In this document: positions 10,301 through 19,090 of the stretch, in pieces
How positions within the stretch are numbered: position 1 is the first letter of the stretch
How the letters are laid out: every line of letters starts with the position of its first letter
Assembly: GCA_963709325.1 (NCBI GenBank)
Contig: CAVPVV010000003.1
Coordinates: 3,410,001-3,474,000 of the forward strand
DNA: 64,000 nt
Direction of reading: 5' to 3'
From: VFZN01 sp963709325
GTDB lineage: Bacteria > Acidobacteriota > Vicinamibacteria > Vicinamibacterales > UBA2999
Made by a program: the position numbers and the translations under genes
The notes under the pieces: model-generated
What the model saw: only the letters and a program-made list of their open reading frames with translations
Database searches by the model: none
What the model was told of the DNA's origin: nothing

Positions 10301-10750
10301 GATGCGCCAGCCGGCGCAAGCTGTACGGTGACGATGAACGCTTCCAAACTGGTCGCGGCTCAGTTCGTCACGGCCCCGCGTCCACCGGAGCCGTTGCAGG
10401 GCACGCTCAACCGGAGCGCGTACACCACAGGCCAGGTCCTGACCCTGACTCTGACGTTGGATCCGGCGATCGCCGGCCCTGGACCGGTGGATGCGTACGT
10501 GGTGTTCGACCTGCCGGGTGGTCTCGGCAGCTACTCGCTGCAGCTGCCGATTGGCGCCAGCGTGCTCGTTCCAGGCCAGGTGAAGATCGCCGGGCCGTTC
10601 GTGCCCTTCGCCTTCAGCGGAGTGGCGCTCAACGTGACGCTGGTGGGAATTCCGCCCGGCGCCTACCAGCTGCGCACGTTCCTCACCCAGGCGGGCACCA
10701 TGAACGTCATCGGGAGCGTGGACGTCACGCCGTTTACGTTCACGCCGTAG
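7373..10750 (+). CDS. Large secreted protein with InlB-like bacterial repeat domain
   Basis: 1,125 residues, intact. Start ATG 7373 has AAGGGGG just upstream. A weak N-terminal hydrophobic segment (STIAAYLVSFVL) may serve export. The body is rich in Gly, Ala, Asn, Thr and acidic residues with very few Lys, typical of extracellular beta proteins. Around residues 675-790 a segment with FFLNSNGNITFG, PRIAPAWRDF and NTFSVAMFDDG resembles a NIDO-like beta domain. Residues about 925-1000 (VVGSGSVTGTGIACPGDCEE, GTSVTLTATAAPGFNFSDW) match the divergent InlB-B/bacterial repeat seen in many secreted Acidobacteria and Myxobacteria proteins. The last 120 residues form another beta domain. Adhesion or matrix function is plausible but not shown. 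Stands alone, followed by a hairpin terminator. Confidence 0.65.
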   Translation: MRFRELAAKSTIAAYLVSFVLSDYQMVRLQAASQAAPDAAAIRQIIGVASVGKPLSGGGAGPASLAGQPEVLAPSSALSAAIATSVAGPAFGAVSLLADWDGREDLTADRSRRIDDQLANPPAAGKPVLTRAAISEHTVANGFNENVYYYGDSAGGLSVVVDQGGNGTIDNRLNLSLPTMLNAFGTLSSDSQVVVTGLCVNPVSELSAYAAVNGAFAFFNTRVGEQLIVTFTDFGGGLRITGSNQLVRSGVLAYPMADVVSPAAAPPGIQTPVGFPITFGGGFGIAFSPFANVAGCAVDDDGSVYFQQVDLQQFTGANIVKIARTGTNQDRALATSPFQIITTLNPANGVYGTVTGPAEFSNRFTNYSGTSTTWGNIAALAAGPNNTLYAAVAQSASPGSASTGLFDNSPALGPTPSMIISFADTVGTLVASPEVVLQDGIADAVAGAGPATPGVNNFRVFAQGSGPDRRGANAPVFGTIADTLKLDFQVDFTIYSGLAVNEARDVFLISGGTPAGVGRNPSPTTGEIQVFTDRAPADRRADYVDLRGDGLPDPPGNGGTTGDGDSDRFDHIFAMAPLDAVSLTPAGLAGLSTGFLRYTNRLAPNAISPGVTLGQTVPVQTDDSTAGPIFFGGLDPGFQAGGGDDFRLPSTGDDAATGGVPPVANPASGGFEFNMGTGGACVAPWNAFFLNSNGNITFGAGDTDFSPTAAEMLTGVPRIAPAWRDFNLAVRPTRLSAFPIQALGFAGVNEFKVRWINAVRFDAAVGAPSRNTFSVAMFDDGIGQDENAAAGTVEGPTDNRFLAGPNGAVAALLRPDGVAPFTFDYGWMDDPAAFSPAVSAALTGYSIGSQPAGSIAEVNLSELGRNAIVGAGRVAETAIFELFNANDFDLRSEGNDGAASTPAGQPNPNREVLDFFGRTCASPALRLTTEVVGSGSVTGTGIACPGDCEELFPSGTSVTLTATAAPGFNFSDWIGCDAPAGASCTVTMNASKLVAAQFVTAPRPPEPLQGTLNRSAYTTGQVLTLTLTLDPAIAGPGPVDAYVVFDLPGGLGSYSLQLPIGASVLVPGQVKIAGPFVPFAFSGVALNVTLVGIPPGAYQLRTFLTQAGTMNVIGSVDVTPFTFTP

Positions 10751-10771
10751 CAGCGGCTCTGTGAGTGATCG

Positions 10772-10798
10772 CGGCGCCGGGCGGGTTGCCCGGCGCCG
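10772..10798. terminator. Strong hairpin between convergent genes
   Basis: A perfect 11-base stem, CGGCGCCGGGC (10772-10782) with GCCCGGCGCCG (10788-10798), around a 5-base loop. It sits between the 3' ends of the large secreted protein gene (10750) and the HtrA gene (10805) and could stop transcription from both sides. No U-run follows. Confidence 0.65.
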
Positions 10799-10804
10799 TG
10801 GTCC

Positions 10805-12196
10805 TCACTCGATCTCGAACGACAAGAACATCAGCTGGCCGTCGCGCTGGATCTGCAGCGCGACGGGGGCGTTGTCGGGCAGCCGGCCAATCGTGCTCCG
10901 CAGCTCCGCGAGCGACTTCACCGTCGTGCCATTGAGCGAGAGGACGACGTCGGCAACCTCGAGGCCGTACTCGGCGCCGGTATTGAGCGCTCGCGCCGCA
11001 ACCAGGACGCCGCCCGGGCCGCGGAGGCCGCCTACCGCCGAGGCCAGGGTCGGGTTGATGTCGAGCCCGAGAATTCCGAGCCGCTCGACGAGATTGCGCT
11101 CCGGCGTGACCATGTCCGAGAAGCGGGTCGGATCTCCTTCACGCTCGGCGATCGCGACGTCCACCTTGACGCGCGAGCTGCCCCTCAGCAGGTCCAGGGT
11201 CGCGATGTCGCCGGCGGCGAGACGATAGAGATTGACGTCGAACTGCCGCCCGTTCTCCATCGCCTTGCCGTTGAGCGACAGGACGATGTCGCCGATCTGC
11301 AAACCGGCCGAGGCGCCCGGCGCCCGCGGAAAGACGTCGGCGAGAATCACGCCGCTGTCGCGCTGCAGCTTCAACGCCTCGGCCAGGGTCGGGGTGATGG
11401 TCTGTGCCGACACGCCGATGGTGCCTCGCTTGACCCGGCCCCACTTCCTGACCTGCTCGAATACGGTCCGCACGATGTTGCTCGGCGCCGCGAAGCCAAG
11501 TCCTTCGTTGCCGCCGCCCTGCGAGAGGATGAGGGTGTTGATCCCCACCACCCGGCCCTGGATGTCCACCAGCGCGCCGCCGCTGTTCCCCGGATTGATC
11601 GGCGCGTCGGTCTGGATGTAGACCATCGAATCGTCGGCGGTGAGCTGGCGTCCCACCGCGCTGACGACGCCGAGGGTCATCGAGTTCTCGAGACCCAGCG
11701 GGCTGCCGAACGCGCAGACGATCTGTCCCGCCCTCAACTCATCCGAATCACCAAACGAGATCGCCGGCAGGCCGGTCGCATTCACCTTGAGCACTGCCAG
11801 ATCCGTCTCCTCGTCCACGCCGACGATCGACGCCGTCAGCGTGCGCCCGCGCGGCCGCACGATCGACCCGCCCAAGTCTCCGCGAGCCGGGGCGAGGACC
11901 ACCTGGACCCGACGGGCGCCGGACACGACGTGATAGTTCGTGATCACGAACCCGGACGCGTCGACGATGACTCCACTGCCGGTGCTGCGCTGCCGCTCGA
12001 GCAGGGTGTCCGCGGTTCCCGACCCGGCCGTCTCCGCCACCGCGTACCCCGACACGTTGATCTGGACGACGCTCGGCCCGACGCGCTCGACCAGCGCCTG
12101 CAGCTCCGTGCTGAACGTTGCCAACGAGGGCGACTGCGACTGCGCCCAAGCCGGCGCGGCTGCGGCGAGAACGAGAACGAGGGCGAAGCGCACCAT
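10805..12196 (-). CDS. HtrA/DegP-like serine protease with two PDZ domains
   Basis: 463 residues, intact. Signal peptide MVRFALVLVLAAAAPAWAQS, so periplasmic. Trypsin-like domain with triad His89 (NYHVV), Asp132 (EETDLAVLKV) and Ser205 (NPGNSGGAL), then two PDZ domains (about 275-355 and 375-460; GVILADVFPRAPGASAGLQ and GGVLVAARALNTGAEYGLEV). This is the layout of DegP/DegQ, which degrade or refold misfolded envelope proteins. Start ATG 12196 was chosen because the signal peptide begins there; an upstream extension is possible but not protein-like. Divergent from the metallo-hydrolase gene with about 64 bases between; that gap has an A/G-rich stretch with repeated CGCAGAAA words. Could be degP- or degQ-like; orthology not decided. 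Confidence 0.9.
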   Translation of the reverse strand: MVRFALVLVLAAAAPAWAQSQSPSLATFSTELQALVERVGPSVVQINVSGYAVAETAGSGTADTLLERQRSTGSGVIVDASGFVITNYHVVSGARRVQVVLAPARGDLGGSIVRPRGRTLTASIVGVDEETDLAVLKVNATGLPAISFGDSDELRAGQIVCAFGSPLGLENSMTLGVVSAVGRQLTADDSMVYIQTDAPINPGNSGGALVDIQGRVVGINTLILSQGGGNEGLGFAAPSNIVRTVFEQVRKWGRVKRGTIGVSAQTITPTLAEALKLQRDSGVILADVFPRAPGASAGLQIGDIVLSLNGKAMENGRQFDVNLYRLAAGDIATLDLLRGSSRVKVDVAIAEREGDPTRFSDMVTPERNLVERLGILGLDINPTLASAVGGLRGPGGVLVAARALNTGAEYGLEVADVVLSLNGTTVKSLAELRSTIGRLPDNAPVALQIQRDGQLMFLSFEIE

Positions 12197-12260
12197 GGGG
12201 ACAGAGGTCGCAGAAAGACGCAGAAACGTCAAGGTAAAACGAGGAAGTCGAGTACATTGC

Positions 12261-13655
12261 GTGTCAGTGGGTTCGTTGACGTTCCTGGGTGCCGCCGGCA
12301 CGGTCACCGGTTCGCAATACCTTCTCGAGTCCGATCGGCACCGCCTGCTCGTCGACTGCGGGATGTTCCAGGGCCTGAAGTCGCTGCGCGTTCGGAATTG
12401 GGCGCGCCTGCCCGTCCACCCTGCCTCGGTCACGTCAGTCGTCCTCACACACGCGCACATCGATCATTCGGGACTCCTGCCGCGGCTGGTCGCCAACGGC
12501 TTCGGCGGGCGAATCTTCTGCACCGCGGGGACGAAAGACCTGTGTTCGCTGGTCCTGCCCGATGCGGCTCGATTGCAGGAGGAGGATGCCCGTCGCGCCA
12601 ACCGCGGCCGCTACTCGAAGCACACGCCGGCGCTGCCGCTGTTCACCGAAAACGACGCGATCGCCGCTCTCAACCGGCTGCAGCCGTTCGGCTTCAATCG
12701 GGCGATGCCGGTATCATCGGACCTCGAGGCCGAGTTCATCAACGCCGGTCACCTGCTCGGCTCCGCCTACGCGAAGCTGCACCGGCGCGACGGCTCGGGC
12801 GCGACGGTCCTCTTCGGCGGTGACCTTGGCCGCTACGATCGGCCGATCCTTCCCGATCCACGTCCTGGCGTCGAGTGTGACGTCCTGCTCCTCGAATCAA
12901 CGTACGGCGATCGCGCCCATGCGCCCGACGATGGCGGCGCGGAGCTGGCGCGCATCGTCAACCAGACCGCCGAGCGCAAGGGGAAGCTGATCGTTCCGGC
13001 ATTCGCCATCGGGCGTGTCGAAGAAGTTCTCTATTGGCTCAAGAAGCTGGAAGACGATGGTCGCGTGCCGGTGTTGCCGGTCTACGTGGACAGTCCGATG
13101 GCCCTGCGGGCGATGCAGTATTACCACGATCATGCCGCCGAGCTCGACCCCGACATGGGGCCTGCGCGCGGACAGGTGTGCGCGTTCTGCACGGCGCGCT
13201 TCGAGCCCGTCGAGTCGAATCGTGAGTCCCAGGAGGTTATCGACCGCCGCGGGCCGGCCATCGTCATCTCGGCCAGCGGCATGGCCACCGGCGGCCGCGT
13301 GCTGAACCACCTCGCGGCCGGACTTCCCGATCCGCGCAACACGGTCCTGTTTGTCGGCTTCCAGGCGGCAGGCACACGCGGGCGTCAGCTGATTGAAGGT
13401 GCCCCGCAGGTAAAGATGTTCGGACAATACGTCCCGGTTCAAGCGCGCATCGAAAGACTGGATGCCATGTCGGCGCACGCCGATGCCAACGAGATCCTGC
13501 GGTGGTTGCGGACGTTTCCGAAGGCGCCGGGCATCACCTATCTGGTTCACGGCGAGCCGCCGGCACAGGTGGCGCTCAAGGCGAGGATCGAGCGCGAACT
13601 GGGCTGGAACGTGCATATTCCGGAGTACGGGGAGAAAGCTGTGGTCGGCATATGA
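12261..13655 (+). CDS. Metallo-beta-lactamase/beta-CASP hydrolase (RNase-like)
   Basis: About 464 residues. The metal site THAHIDHSGLLP (HxHxDH) is near residue 60, followed by a beta-CASP cap (IVPAFAIGRVEEVLYWLKKL, VYVDSPMALRAM) and the C-terminal RMMBL motif (AMSAHADANEILRWL, VHGEPPAQVALKARIE). This architecture is that of the archaeal/bacterial YSH1-type mRNA 3'-end/RNase proteins, two-zinc nucleases acting on RNA in the cytosol. Start uncertain: GTG 12261 or GTG 12267; the second would sit 8 bases after a TACATT box (12253-12258). Divergent from the HtrA gene. Intact. Confidence 0.85.
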   Translation: MSVGSLTFLGAAGTVTGSQYLLESDRHRLLVDCGMFQGLKSLRVRNWARLPVHPASVTSVVLTHAHIDHSGLLPRLVANGFGGRIFCTAGTKDLCSLVLPDAARLQEEDARRANRGRYSKHTPALPLFTENDAIAALNRLQPFGFNRAMPVSSDLEAEFINAGHLLGSAYAKLHRRDGSGATVLFGGDLGRYDRPILPDPRPGVECDVLLLESTYGDRAHAPDDGGAELARIVNQTAERKGKLIVPAFAIGRVEEVLYWLKKLEDDGRVPVLPVYVDSPMALRAMQYYHDHAAELDPDMGPARGQVCAFCTARFEPVESNRESQEVIDRRGPAIVISASGMATGGRVLNHLAAGLPDPRNTVLFVGFQAAGTRGRQLIEGAPQVKMFGQYVPVQARIERLDAMSAHADANEILRWLRTFPKAPGITYLVHGEPPAQVALKARIERELGWNVHIPEYGEKAVVGI

Positions 13656-13657
13656 GG

Positions 13658-13738
13658 CAGTTCACAGCTCACAGTTGAAGTTCACTAGCGGCAGTTAACA
13701 GTGACAGCTAAAGTGACGGTCACAGTGACGGTTACAGA
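13658..13738. repeat. Degenerate heptamer tract
   Basis: Starts three bases after the preceding stop with units CAGTTCA, CAGCTCA, CAGTTGA and continues as less regular CAGTxA/CAGTGAC words up to eight bases before the next GTG start. Fills the whole gap between the hydrolase and M49 genes. Confidence 0.7.
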
Positions 13739-13746
13739 GAAGCGCC

Positions 13747-15708
13747 GTGCCTGATGTGCTGACTCCGACCGAGACAAGGCCCTACCTGCTGGAACAGATA
13801 GACGATGCGGCCGTTGTGCAGCTGTATGCCGACGGTTTCGAGGCGCTGCCGCTGTCGGACAAGGTGCTCGTCTGGCATCTCTACCGCGCCGCGATCGCCG
13901 GTCGTGACATCTATTACGACCAGCGTTACCGTCACAACCTGCCGATGCGCGCGATGCTCGAGGCGGTGGTACGCCAGCCGCATGGTGTTCCGGACGCGGT
14001 CCTGGCCGAGATCACTCGCTACACCAAGCTGTTCTGGATTAACAGCGGACCCTACAACAACCTCACCGCCCGCAAGTTCGTGCTGAACGTGTCCGAGGAC
14101 GCGTTTGCGTCGGCAGTGGCCCACGCCGCGAGTGCAGGCGCGACACTGCCGCTCGAGCCCGGTGAGACGCCAGCCGACCTCGTTCGTCGATTCGCTCCGA
14201 TGTTCTTCGATGCGGGGTTCGAGCCGATGGTGACGAACAAGACGCCCGGCGGCGGTCGCGACATCCTCGAGGCCAGCTCCAACAACCTCTACGAGGGCGT
14301 CACGATGGCGGACCTCGAGGGGTACAAGGAGCAGCACCCGGTCAATTCCCGCCTGGTCAAGCGCGATGGGGCGATCGTCGAGGAGGTGTACCGCGTCGGC
14401 GGCCGCTACCATGACGCGATCATCCGTGTGATCGCGCATCTTCGCGACGCTGCGGAGGTCGCCCCTGCCGGCCTGCGTGCCGCACTCGAGGCGCTGGTCC
14501 GGTTCTACGAGACGGGCAACGATCGCGATCGCGAAGCGTTCGACATCGCCTGGGTGCAGAATCACGACACCAGCGTGGACACGATGAACGGGTTCATCGA
14601 GGTCTACATGGATGCCCGCGGCGTCAAGGGTGCGTGGGAAGGCGTCGTGTATTACAGCAACCCGGAGAAGACCGGGAAGATCCGGACCCTTGCCGCCAAC
14701 GCGCAGTGGTTCGAGGATCACATGCCGATCGATCCGCGCTACCGCAAGCCGGTCGTCCAGGGCGTATCGGCGATGGCGATCGAGGTCGTGATCGAAACCG
14801 GCGACTCCGGGCCGGTGACGCCGATCGGGGTCAACCTTCCGAACGACCAGCGGATTCGCGAGGAGTACGGCAGTAAATCCGTGTCGCTCGCGAACGTGCT
14901 GGAGGCCTACGAGAAGTCACAACCCGAGAGCTTCCGTCACGAGTTCGCGTGGGACCAGGCTGAAGCGGAACGGGCGCGGGAATGGGCGGCGTTTGCCAGC
15001 GAACTGACCACCGAGATCCATGAAGTGCTGGGACATGGCTCGGGACGAATGGCGGAGGGCGTGACGGCGCAGCCGCACGAGCTGCTCAAGGAGCAGTATT
15101 CCGCGCTCGAGGAATCGAGAGCCGACCTGGTCGCGCTCTACTTCGTGGCCGATCCGCACCTGGCCGCGCTCGGCCTGCTCCCCGGTGCCGACCAGCCGGC
15201 GATCGTCCGGGCCGAGTACGAGGCCTACGCCCGCAACGCGCTGGTGCAGCTGCGGCGCGTCCGCGAGGGAACCTCCCTCGAAGAGGATCACATGCGCAAT
15301 CGCCAGGCGATCGTGTACTGGCTGATGGCAAACACGAGCGCGATCGAGGCCCGGCGTCGCGACGGAAAGACCTTTTACGTCGTGACCGACACCGGAACGT
15401 TCCGCGATGGCGTGGCCCGGCTGCTGGCCGAGGTCCAGCGGATCAAGTCGGAAGGGGATTACGCGGCGGCGAAAGCGCTGTTCGAGACCTACGGGATACA
15501 CTTCGATCCGGCGTTGCGGGACGAGGTGGTGAATCGCGTGGATCGGCTGCGGCTGCCTTCCTACACCGGCTTCGTGATGCCGAAACTCGAACCGGTTCAC
15601 GGTCCGGACGGCACCATTGCCGACATCCGGATCTCGTACCCTTGTGACCTGACCACGCAGATGCTGGAGTATTCGGAGGCAGCCCGTGACTCGCAGCACA
15701 ACACTTAA
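13747..15708 (+). CDS. Dipeptidyl-peptidase III-like zinc peptidase (M49)
   Basis: 653 residues, intact. The M49 zinc motif HEVLGH is at about residues 425-430, and the third ligand region EESRADLVALY follows about 30 residues later, the short spacing of bacterial DPP III, not the long spacing of eukaryotic ones. SNNLYEG near residue 180 and the substrate-cleft region NHDTSVDTMNGFIEVYMD near 280 also match. The family releases dipeptides from the N-terminus of oligopeptides, usually in the cytosol, and no signal peptide is seen. Start GTG 13747 has GAGAAG upstream; the previous gene is 90 bases away across a heptamer tract. Likely acts in peptide turnover. Confidence 0.88.
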   Translation: MPDVLTPTETRPYLLEQIDDAAVVQLYADGFEALPLSDKVLVWHLYRAAIAGRDIYYDQRYRHNLPMRAMLEAVVRQPHGVPDAVLAEITRYTKLFWINSGPYNNLTARKFVLNVSEDAFASAVAHAASAGATLPLEPGETPADLVRRFAPMFFDAGFEPMVTNKTPGGGRDILEASSNNLYEGVTMADLEGYKEQHPVNSRLVKRDGAIVEEVYRVGGRYHDAIIRVIAHLRDAAEVAPAGLRAALEALVRFYETGNDRDREAFDIAWVQNHDTSVDTMNGFIEVYMDARGVKGAWEGVVYYSNPEKTGKIRTLAANAQWFEDHMPIDPRYRKPVVQGVSAMAIEVVIETGDSGPVTPIGVNLPNDQRIREEYGSKSVSLANVLEAYEKSQPESFRHEFAWDQAEAERAREWAAFASELTTEIHEVLGHGSGRMAEGVTAQPHELLKEQYSALEESRADLVALYFVADPHLAALGLLPGADQPAIVRAEYEAYARNALVQLRRVREGTSLEEDHMRNRQAIVYWLMANTSAIEARRRDGKTFYVVTDTGTFRDGVARLLAEVQRIKSEGDYAAAKALFETYGIHFDPALRDEVVNRVDRLRLPSYTGFVMPKLEPVHGPDGTIADIRISYPCDLTTQMLEYSEAARDSQHNT

Positions 15709-15788
15709 CCTCTCAATTCGCTCGAATGGAGCATCGATCAGCTCGCTGATCCGACCGGAACCGGCATGATCCGAGGGAGTTCGAGCCG

Positions 15789-17885
15789 ATGGCCTGCGCA
15801 ATTCAAGTGAGCGGTGGGGTTAGGGCGACGCTGATTCTGCTCCTGCTGGCGCTCGCGCCGGCGGCACCGCGGCTGGCGCTGGCCCAGCCCGCCGCTTCGC
15901 GCGAGGCCAATGCCGTTGCGCTCGAAAAAATCATCATCGGCGAGGACAAGCGCGACCCGGACCTCATCCGCGAGGCGATGTCCGGCGGCGCCCAGCGGCG
16001 GGCCGGCATCCGCGCGCTGGGCCGGCTCGAGCAGCCGGAGCTGATTCGCTGGGTGGCGCCCGCGCTCGGCGACGGAGTCGGAATTCGTGCCGAGGCCGCG
16101 TGGGCGCTGGCGCAGCTCGCGCGCACCCCGGAAGCCGTCGCCCAGGTGCAGTCCCTGCTGATCGAACGAGCGGAGCAGGATGCCGGCGCCGGACTGTGGG
16201 AGGTGTGGGGCGAGCTGGCAGCTGCCCTCGGACGGCTGCCATACACGACCGCCGAGCAGGTCGCGCGCACCGAGTCGCTGCTCATCGAGCACCTGCCCTC
16301 GCCTGAATCGTTTGCGGAGCCGGAGACCGCCGCGATTGCCGGCGCGGTTCGAGGCCTGGAGGCGCTGGCGCGGGTCAGCCGCAAGGTCTCGCCGCTCCAG
16401 CCGCGGACCTGGGAGCGCCTGCGCTGGTCGGCGACGGCGCAGCGTCCACCGGCCGACCCGAGGTCGGCGTGGATCCGCCGTCTCGCGATGGCGGCGCTCA
16501 TCAGCGGCAATGAGGCGACCCCCTCGGTCATCGAGCGGACGCTTGCCGATCGAGACGCCGAGGTGCGGCGGCTCGGGGCGCAAGCAGCTGGCGTCGAGGG
16601 CACGATGCCGGAACGCCCCCGCCTGCTCGAACTCGCGCTCAAGGATGCCGATGCGCAGGTCCGCTACGAGGCGCTCCGATCGTGGGGACGTCGCGTCCAG
16701 CCGACGGCCTGCGCGCCGATTCGGGCCGCGCTCAAGGACGCCAGTCCGCACGTGATGCTCCAGGCCATCGACCTGCTCGTCGGCGACTGCCCGCCGGCCG
16801 AGTCGTCGTCTGCGGAACTGGCTGCCCTCGCCGAGACGTTGTCGGACCGTCCCCGTCAGTGGCATGCGCCGGCTCACGCGCTGGTGTCGCTTGCGCATCA
16901 CGATCCGGCCGCGGCGACGAAGCTGCTGCCGCGGTTCGCGGCCCACCAGACGTGGCAGGTCCGAATGTACGCCGCACGCGCGGCCGGCGTGTTGGGCGCG
17001 ACCGGCGTGCTCCTCACGCTGGGCGGCGCGGACCCGCACGACAACGTTCGCGAAGCGGCGCTGTCTGCGCTGATCGAGGCAAAACGGTCCGAAGCGATCG
17101 GCGTGGCACTCGGAGCGTTGGCCCGCCCGGACTATCAACTGGTCCTCACCGCCACTCGCGCCTTTTCCACCACGACCGAGCCGGCGCGTGCCGTCCCGGC
17201 GCTCGTCAACGCACTTGCCCGCATCACGAAAGAGCACAAGGACACGTCGCGCGATCCGCGCATGGCGATCCTCGAGAAATTGCAGATGTTCGGCGACAAA
17301 TCACAGGCGCCTGCGCTCGAGGCGTACCTGAAGGACTTCGACGTGCGCGTCGCGCTCAAGGCAGGCGAGATTCTGGAGGCGTGGACCGGGACGCCGCGCA
17401 CGCCGGCGCCCGAGCCGCTGCCTGCGCCCGGAATAACCCTGGCAGCCGTGCAGCAGCTGCGCAGCAAGCGGCTGCGCGTGACGATGGCCGGCCGCGGCAG
17501 TTTCGAGATCGCGCTCGACGTGGACTTTGCGCCGCTCACTGCCGTGCGGGTCGCCCGGCGCGCCGGTGAGGGCTATTACGACGGCCTCACGTTCCACCGC
17601 GTCGTGCCGAACTTCGTCATCCAGGGCGGCAGTCCGGGCGCGAACGAGTACGTCGGCGACCCGCTCTACATGCGCGACGAGGTCGGCATCCACCGGCGCG
17701 GCACCGTCGGCATCTCCACTCGGGGGCGCGATACCGGCGACGCGCAGCTGTTCGTCAATCTCGTGGACTCGCCGCGGCTGGATCACCTGTACACGGTGTT
17801 CGGCACGGTGGTGTCGGGCATGGACGTGGTGGACGGTGTCCTCGAGGGCGACGTGATCGAGCGGGTCGAGGTGGTTGGACCCTAG
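15789..17885 (+). CDS. HEAT-repeat protein fused to cyclophilin-type PPIase
   Basis: 698 residues, intact. The N-terminal signal sequence (RATLILLLLALAPAAPRLALA) predicts export. Residues about 45-545 are helical repeats of HEAT type (ALGRLEQPELIRWV, AEVRRLGAQAAG, AQVRYEALRSWG, DNVREAALSALI). Residues about 560-698 are a cyclophilin-like peptidyl-prolyl isomerase domain: YYDGLTFHRVVPNFVIQGG, GTVGISTRGRDTGDAQLFVN, LDHLYTVFGTVVSGMDVVD. The catalytic-site Arg of FHRV is present. So it is probably a periplasmic folding factor whose HEAT solenoid binds clients or partners. GAGGGAG lies about 10 bases before ATG 15789. Domain order is easy to see; client is unknown. Confidence 0.88.
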   Translation: MACAIQVSGGVRATLILLLLALAPAAPRLALAQPAASREANAVALEKIIIGEDKRDPDLIREAMSGGAQRRAGIRALGRLEQPELIRWVAPALGDGVGIRAEAAWALAQLARTPEAVAQVQSLLIERAEQDAGAGLWEVWGELAAALGRLPYTTAEQVARTESLLIEHLPSPESFAEPETAAIAGAVRGLEALARVSRKVSPLQPRTWERLRWSATAQRPPADPRSAWIRRLAMAALISGNEATPSVIERTLADRDAEVRRLGAQAAGVEGTMPERPRLLELALKDADAQVRYEALRSWGRRVQPTACAPIRAALKDASPHVMLQAIDLLVGDCPPAESSSAELAALAETLSDRPRQWHAPAHALVSLAHHDPAAATKLLPRFAAHQTWQVRMYAARAAGVLGATGVLLTLGGADPHDNVREAALSALIEAKRSEAIGVALGALARPDYQLVLTATRAFSTTTEPARAVPALVNALARITKEHKDTSRDPRMAILEKLQMFGDKSQAPALEAYLKDFDVRVALKAGEILEAWTGTPRTPAPEPLPAPGITLAAVQQLRSKRLRVTMAGRGSFEIALDVDFAPLTAVRVARRAGEGYYDGLTFHRVVPNFVIQGGSPGANEYVGDPLYMRDEVGIHRRGTVGISTRGRDTGDAQLFVNLVDSPRLDHLYTVFGTVVSGMDVVDGVLEGDVIERVEVVGP

Positions 17886-17917
17886 GCTGACCAGTCTTGT
17901 CAGCCGCGTGCCAGCGC

Positions 17918-19090
17918 ATGCTTTCCTCGAGGCTGCCGCCTAATCTGGCCGCGAACGCGGTCTCGCGCGCCGTCGAGGCGCGCCGGGCGTCTGGCGCTCA
18001 TCTCATCGATCTCACCGAGTCGAATCCCACGGCGGCCGGATTCCTCTATCCGCCCGATCTTCTCGCGCCGCTGGCGTCGGTTGAAGCGCTCCATTACGAG
18101 CCTCAGCCGCTCGGACTGACTGCTGCCCGGGAAGCGGTAGGGCGGGAGTTCGCTCGACACGGCCGCAGCGTGGCCGCCGATCGCATCGCGCTCACGGCGA
18201 GCACGAGTGAGGCCTACGCGCTGCTGTTCAAGCTGTTCTGCGATCCCGGCGACGAGGTGCTGGTGCCGCAGCCGAGCTACCCGCTGTTCGACCACCTCAC
18301 GAAGCTCGAAGCGGTCGTGCCGGTTGCCTACCACCTCGAGTATCACGGCGCCTGGCGTGTGGATGTCGAATCAGTGGCGCGTGCGATCGTGGGCCGGACG
18401 CGTGCCCTTCTCGTCGTCTCACCGAACAACCCGACCGGTTCATTCCTCCATCGGGAAGATCTCCACCTTCTTGCGGAACTGTGTCGCCGTCACCAGCTGG
18501 CCCTGATCGGCGACGAAGTGTTCTTCGATTACCCGCTGGACCCCGCTCCCGAGAAAGCGAGCGTGCTCGACCAGGACGGGGTGGTGACGTGCGCGCTTGG
18601 GGGCCTGTCGAAATCCTGCGGTCTGCCGCAGGTCAAGCTCGGGTGGATTGCCTGGAGCGGTCCGGCTCCGTTGGTCGCGCGGGCGTTGTCCGCGTACGAG
18701 ATCGTCGCCGACAGTTATCTCTCCGTGTCCACGCCGGTGCAGATCGCGGCCGCGACGATCCTCGAACGCGGCGGCACGATCCGTGCGCAGATCCAGGCGC
18801 GGGTCGCGCGCAACCTGCAGGCGCTCCGCGCCGCCTGCGCGGCGCAGCCCGCGGCCGTAGTGCTCCGGGCCGAAGGCGGATGGTCGGCGGTGGTGCAGGT
18901 CCCGGCGATTCGATCCGAAGAGGATCTGGTGTTGACGTTGATCAGCGAAGACGGGGTGCTGGTCCACCCCGGATACTTTTTCGACTTCCCCCGGGAAGCC
19001 TACGTCGTGATTAGCCTGCTGATCGCGCCGGATCGGTTCGATGCAGGCGTCGCGAAGGTGCTGGCCCGCGCCTGCGGGAGCGGACGGTGA
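17918..19090 (+). CDS. Pyridoxal-phosphate aminotransferase, class I/II
   Basis: 390 residues, fold type I. The PLP lysine is in GGLSKSCGLPQVKLGW (about residue 232); SPNNPTG and DEVFFDYP supply the usual Asn and Asp contacts. The start was set at ATG 17918 (MLSSRLPPNLAANAVSRAV), where homologous proteins normally begin; a TTG at 17897 is in frame. Amino-acid substrate not evident; the opening LIDLTESNPTAAGF is common in aspartate/alanine-type transaminases of this group. Its stop overlaps the start of the glucanotransferase gene by four bases, so the two are probably translated together, although no metabolic link is obvious. Confidence 0.85.
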   Translation: MLSSRLPPNLAANAVSRAVEARRASGAHLIDLTESNPTAAGFLYPPDLLAPLASVEALHYEPQPLGLTAAREAVGREFARHGRSVAADRIALTASTSEAYALLFKLFCDPGDEVLVPQPSYPLFDHLTKLEAVVPVAYHLEYHGAWRVDVESVARAIVGRTRALLVVSPNNPTGSFLHREDLHLLAELCRRHQLALIGDEVFFDYPLDPAPEKASVLDQDGVVTCALGGLSKSCGLPQVKLGWIAWSGPAPLVARALSAYEIVADSYLSVSTPVQIAAATILERGGTIRAQIQARVARNLQALRAACAAQPAAVVLRAEGGWSAVVQVPAIRSEEDLVLTLISEDGVLVHPGYFFDFPREAYVVISLLIAPDRFDAGVAKVLARACGSGR

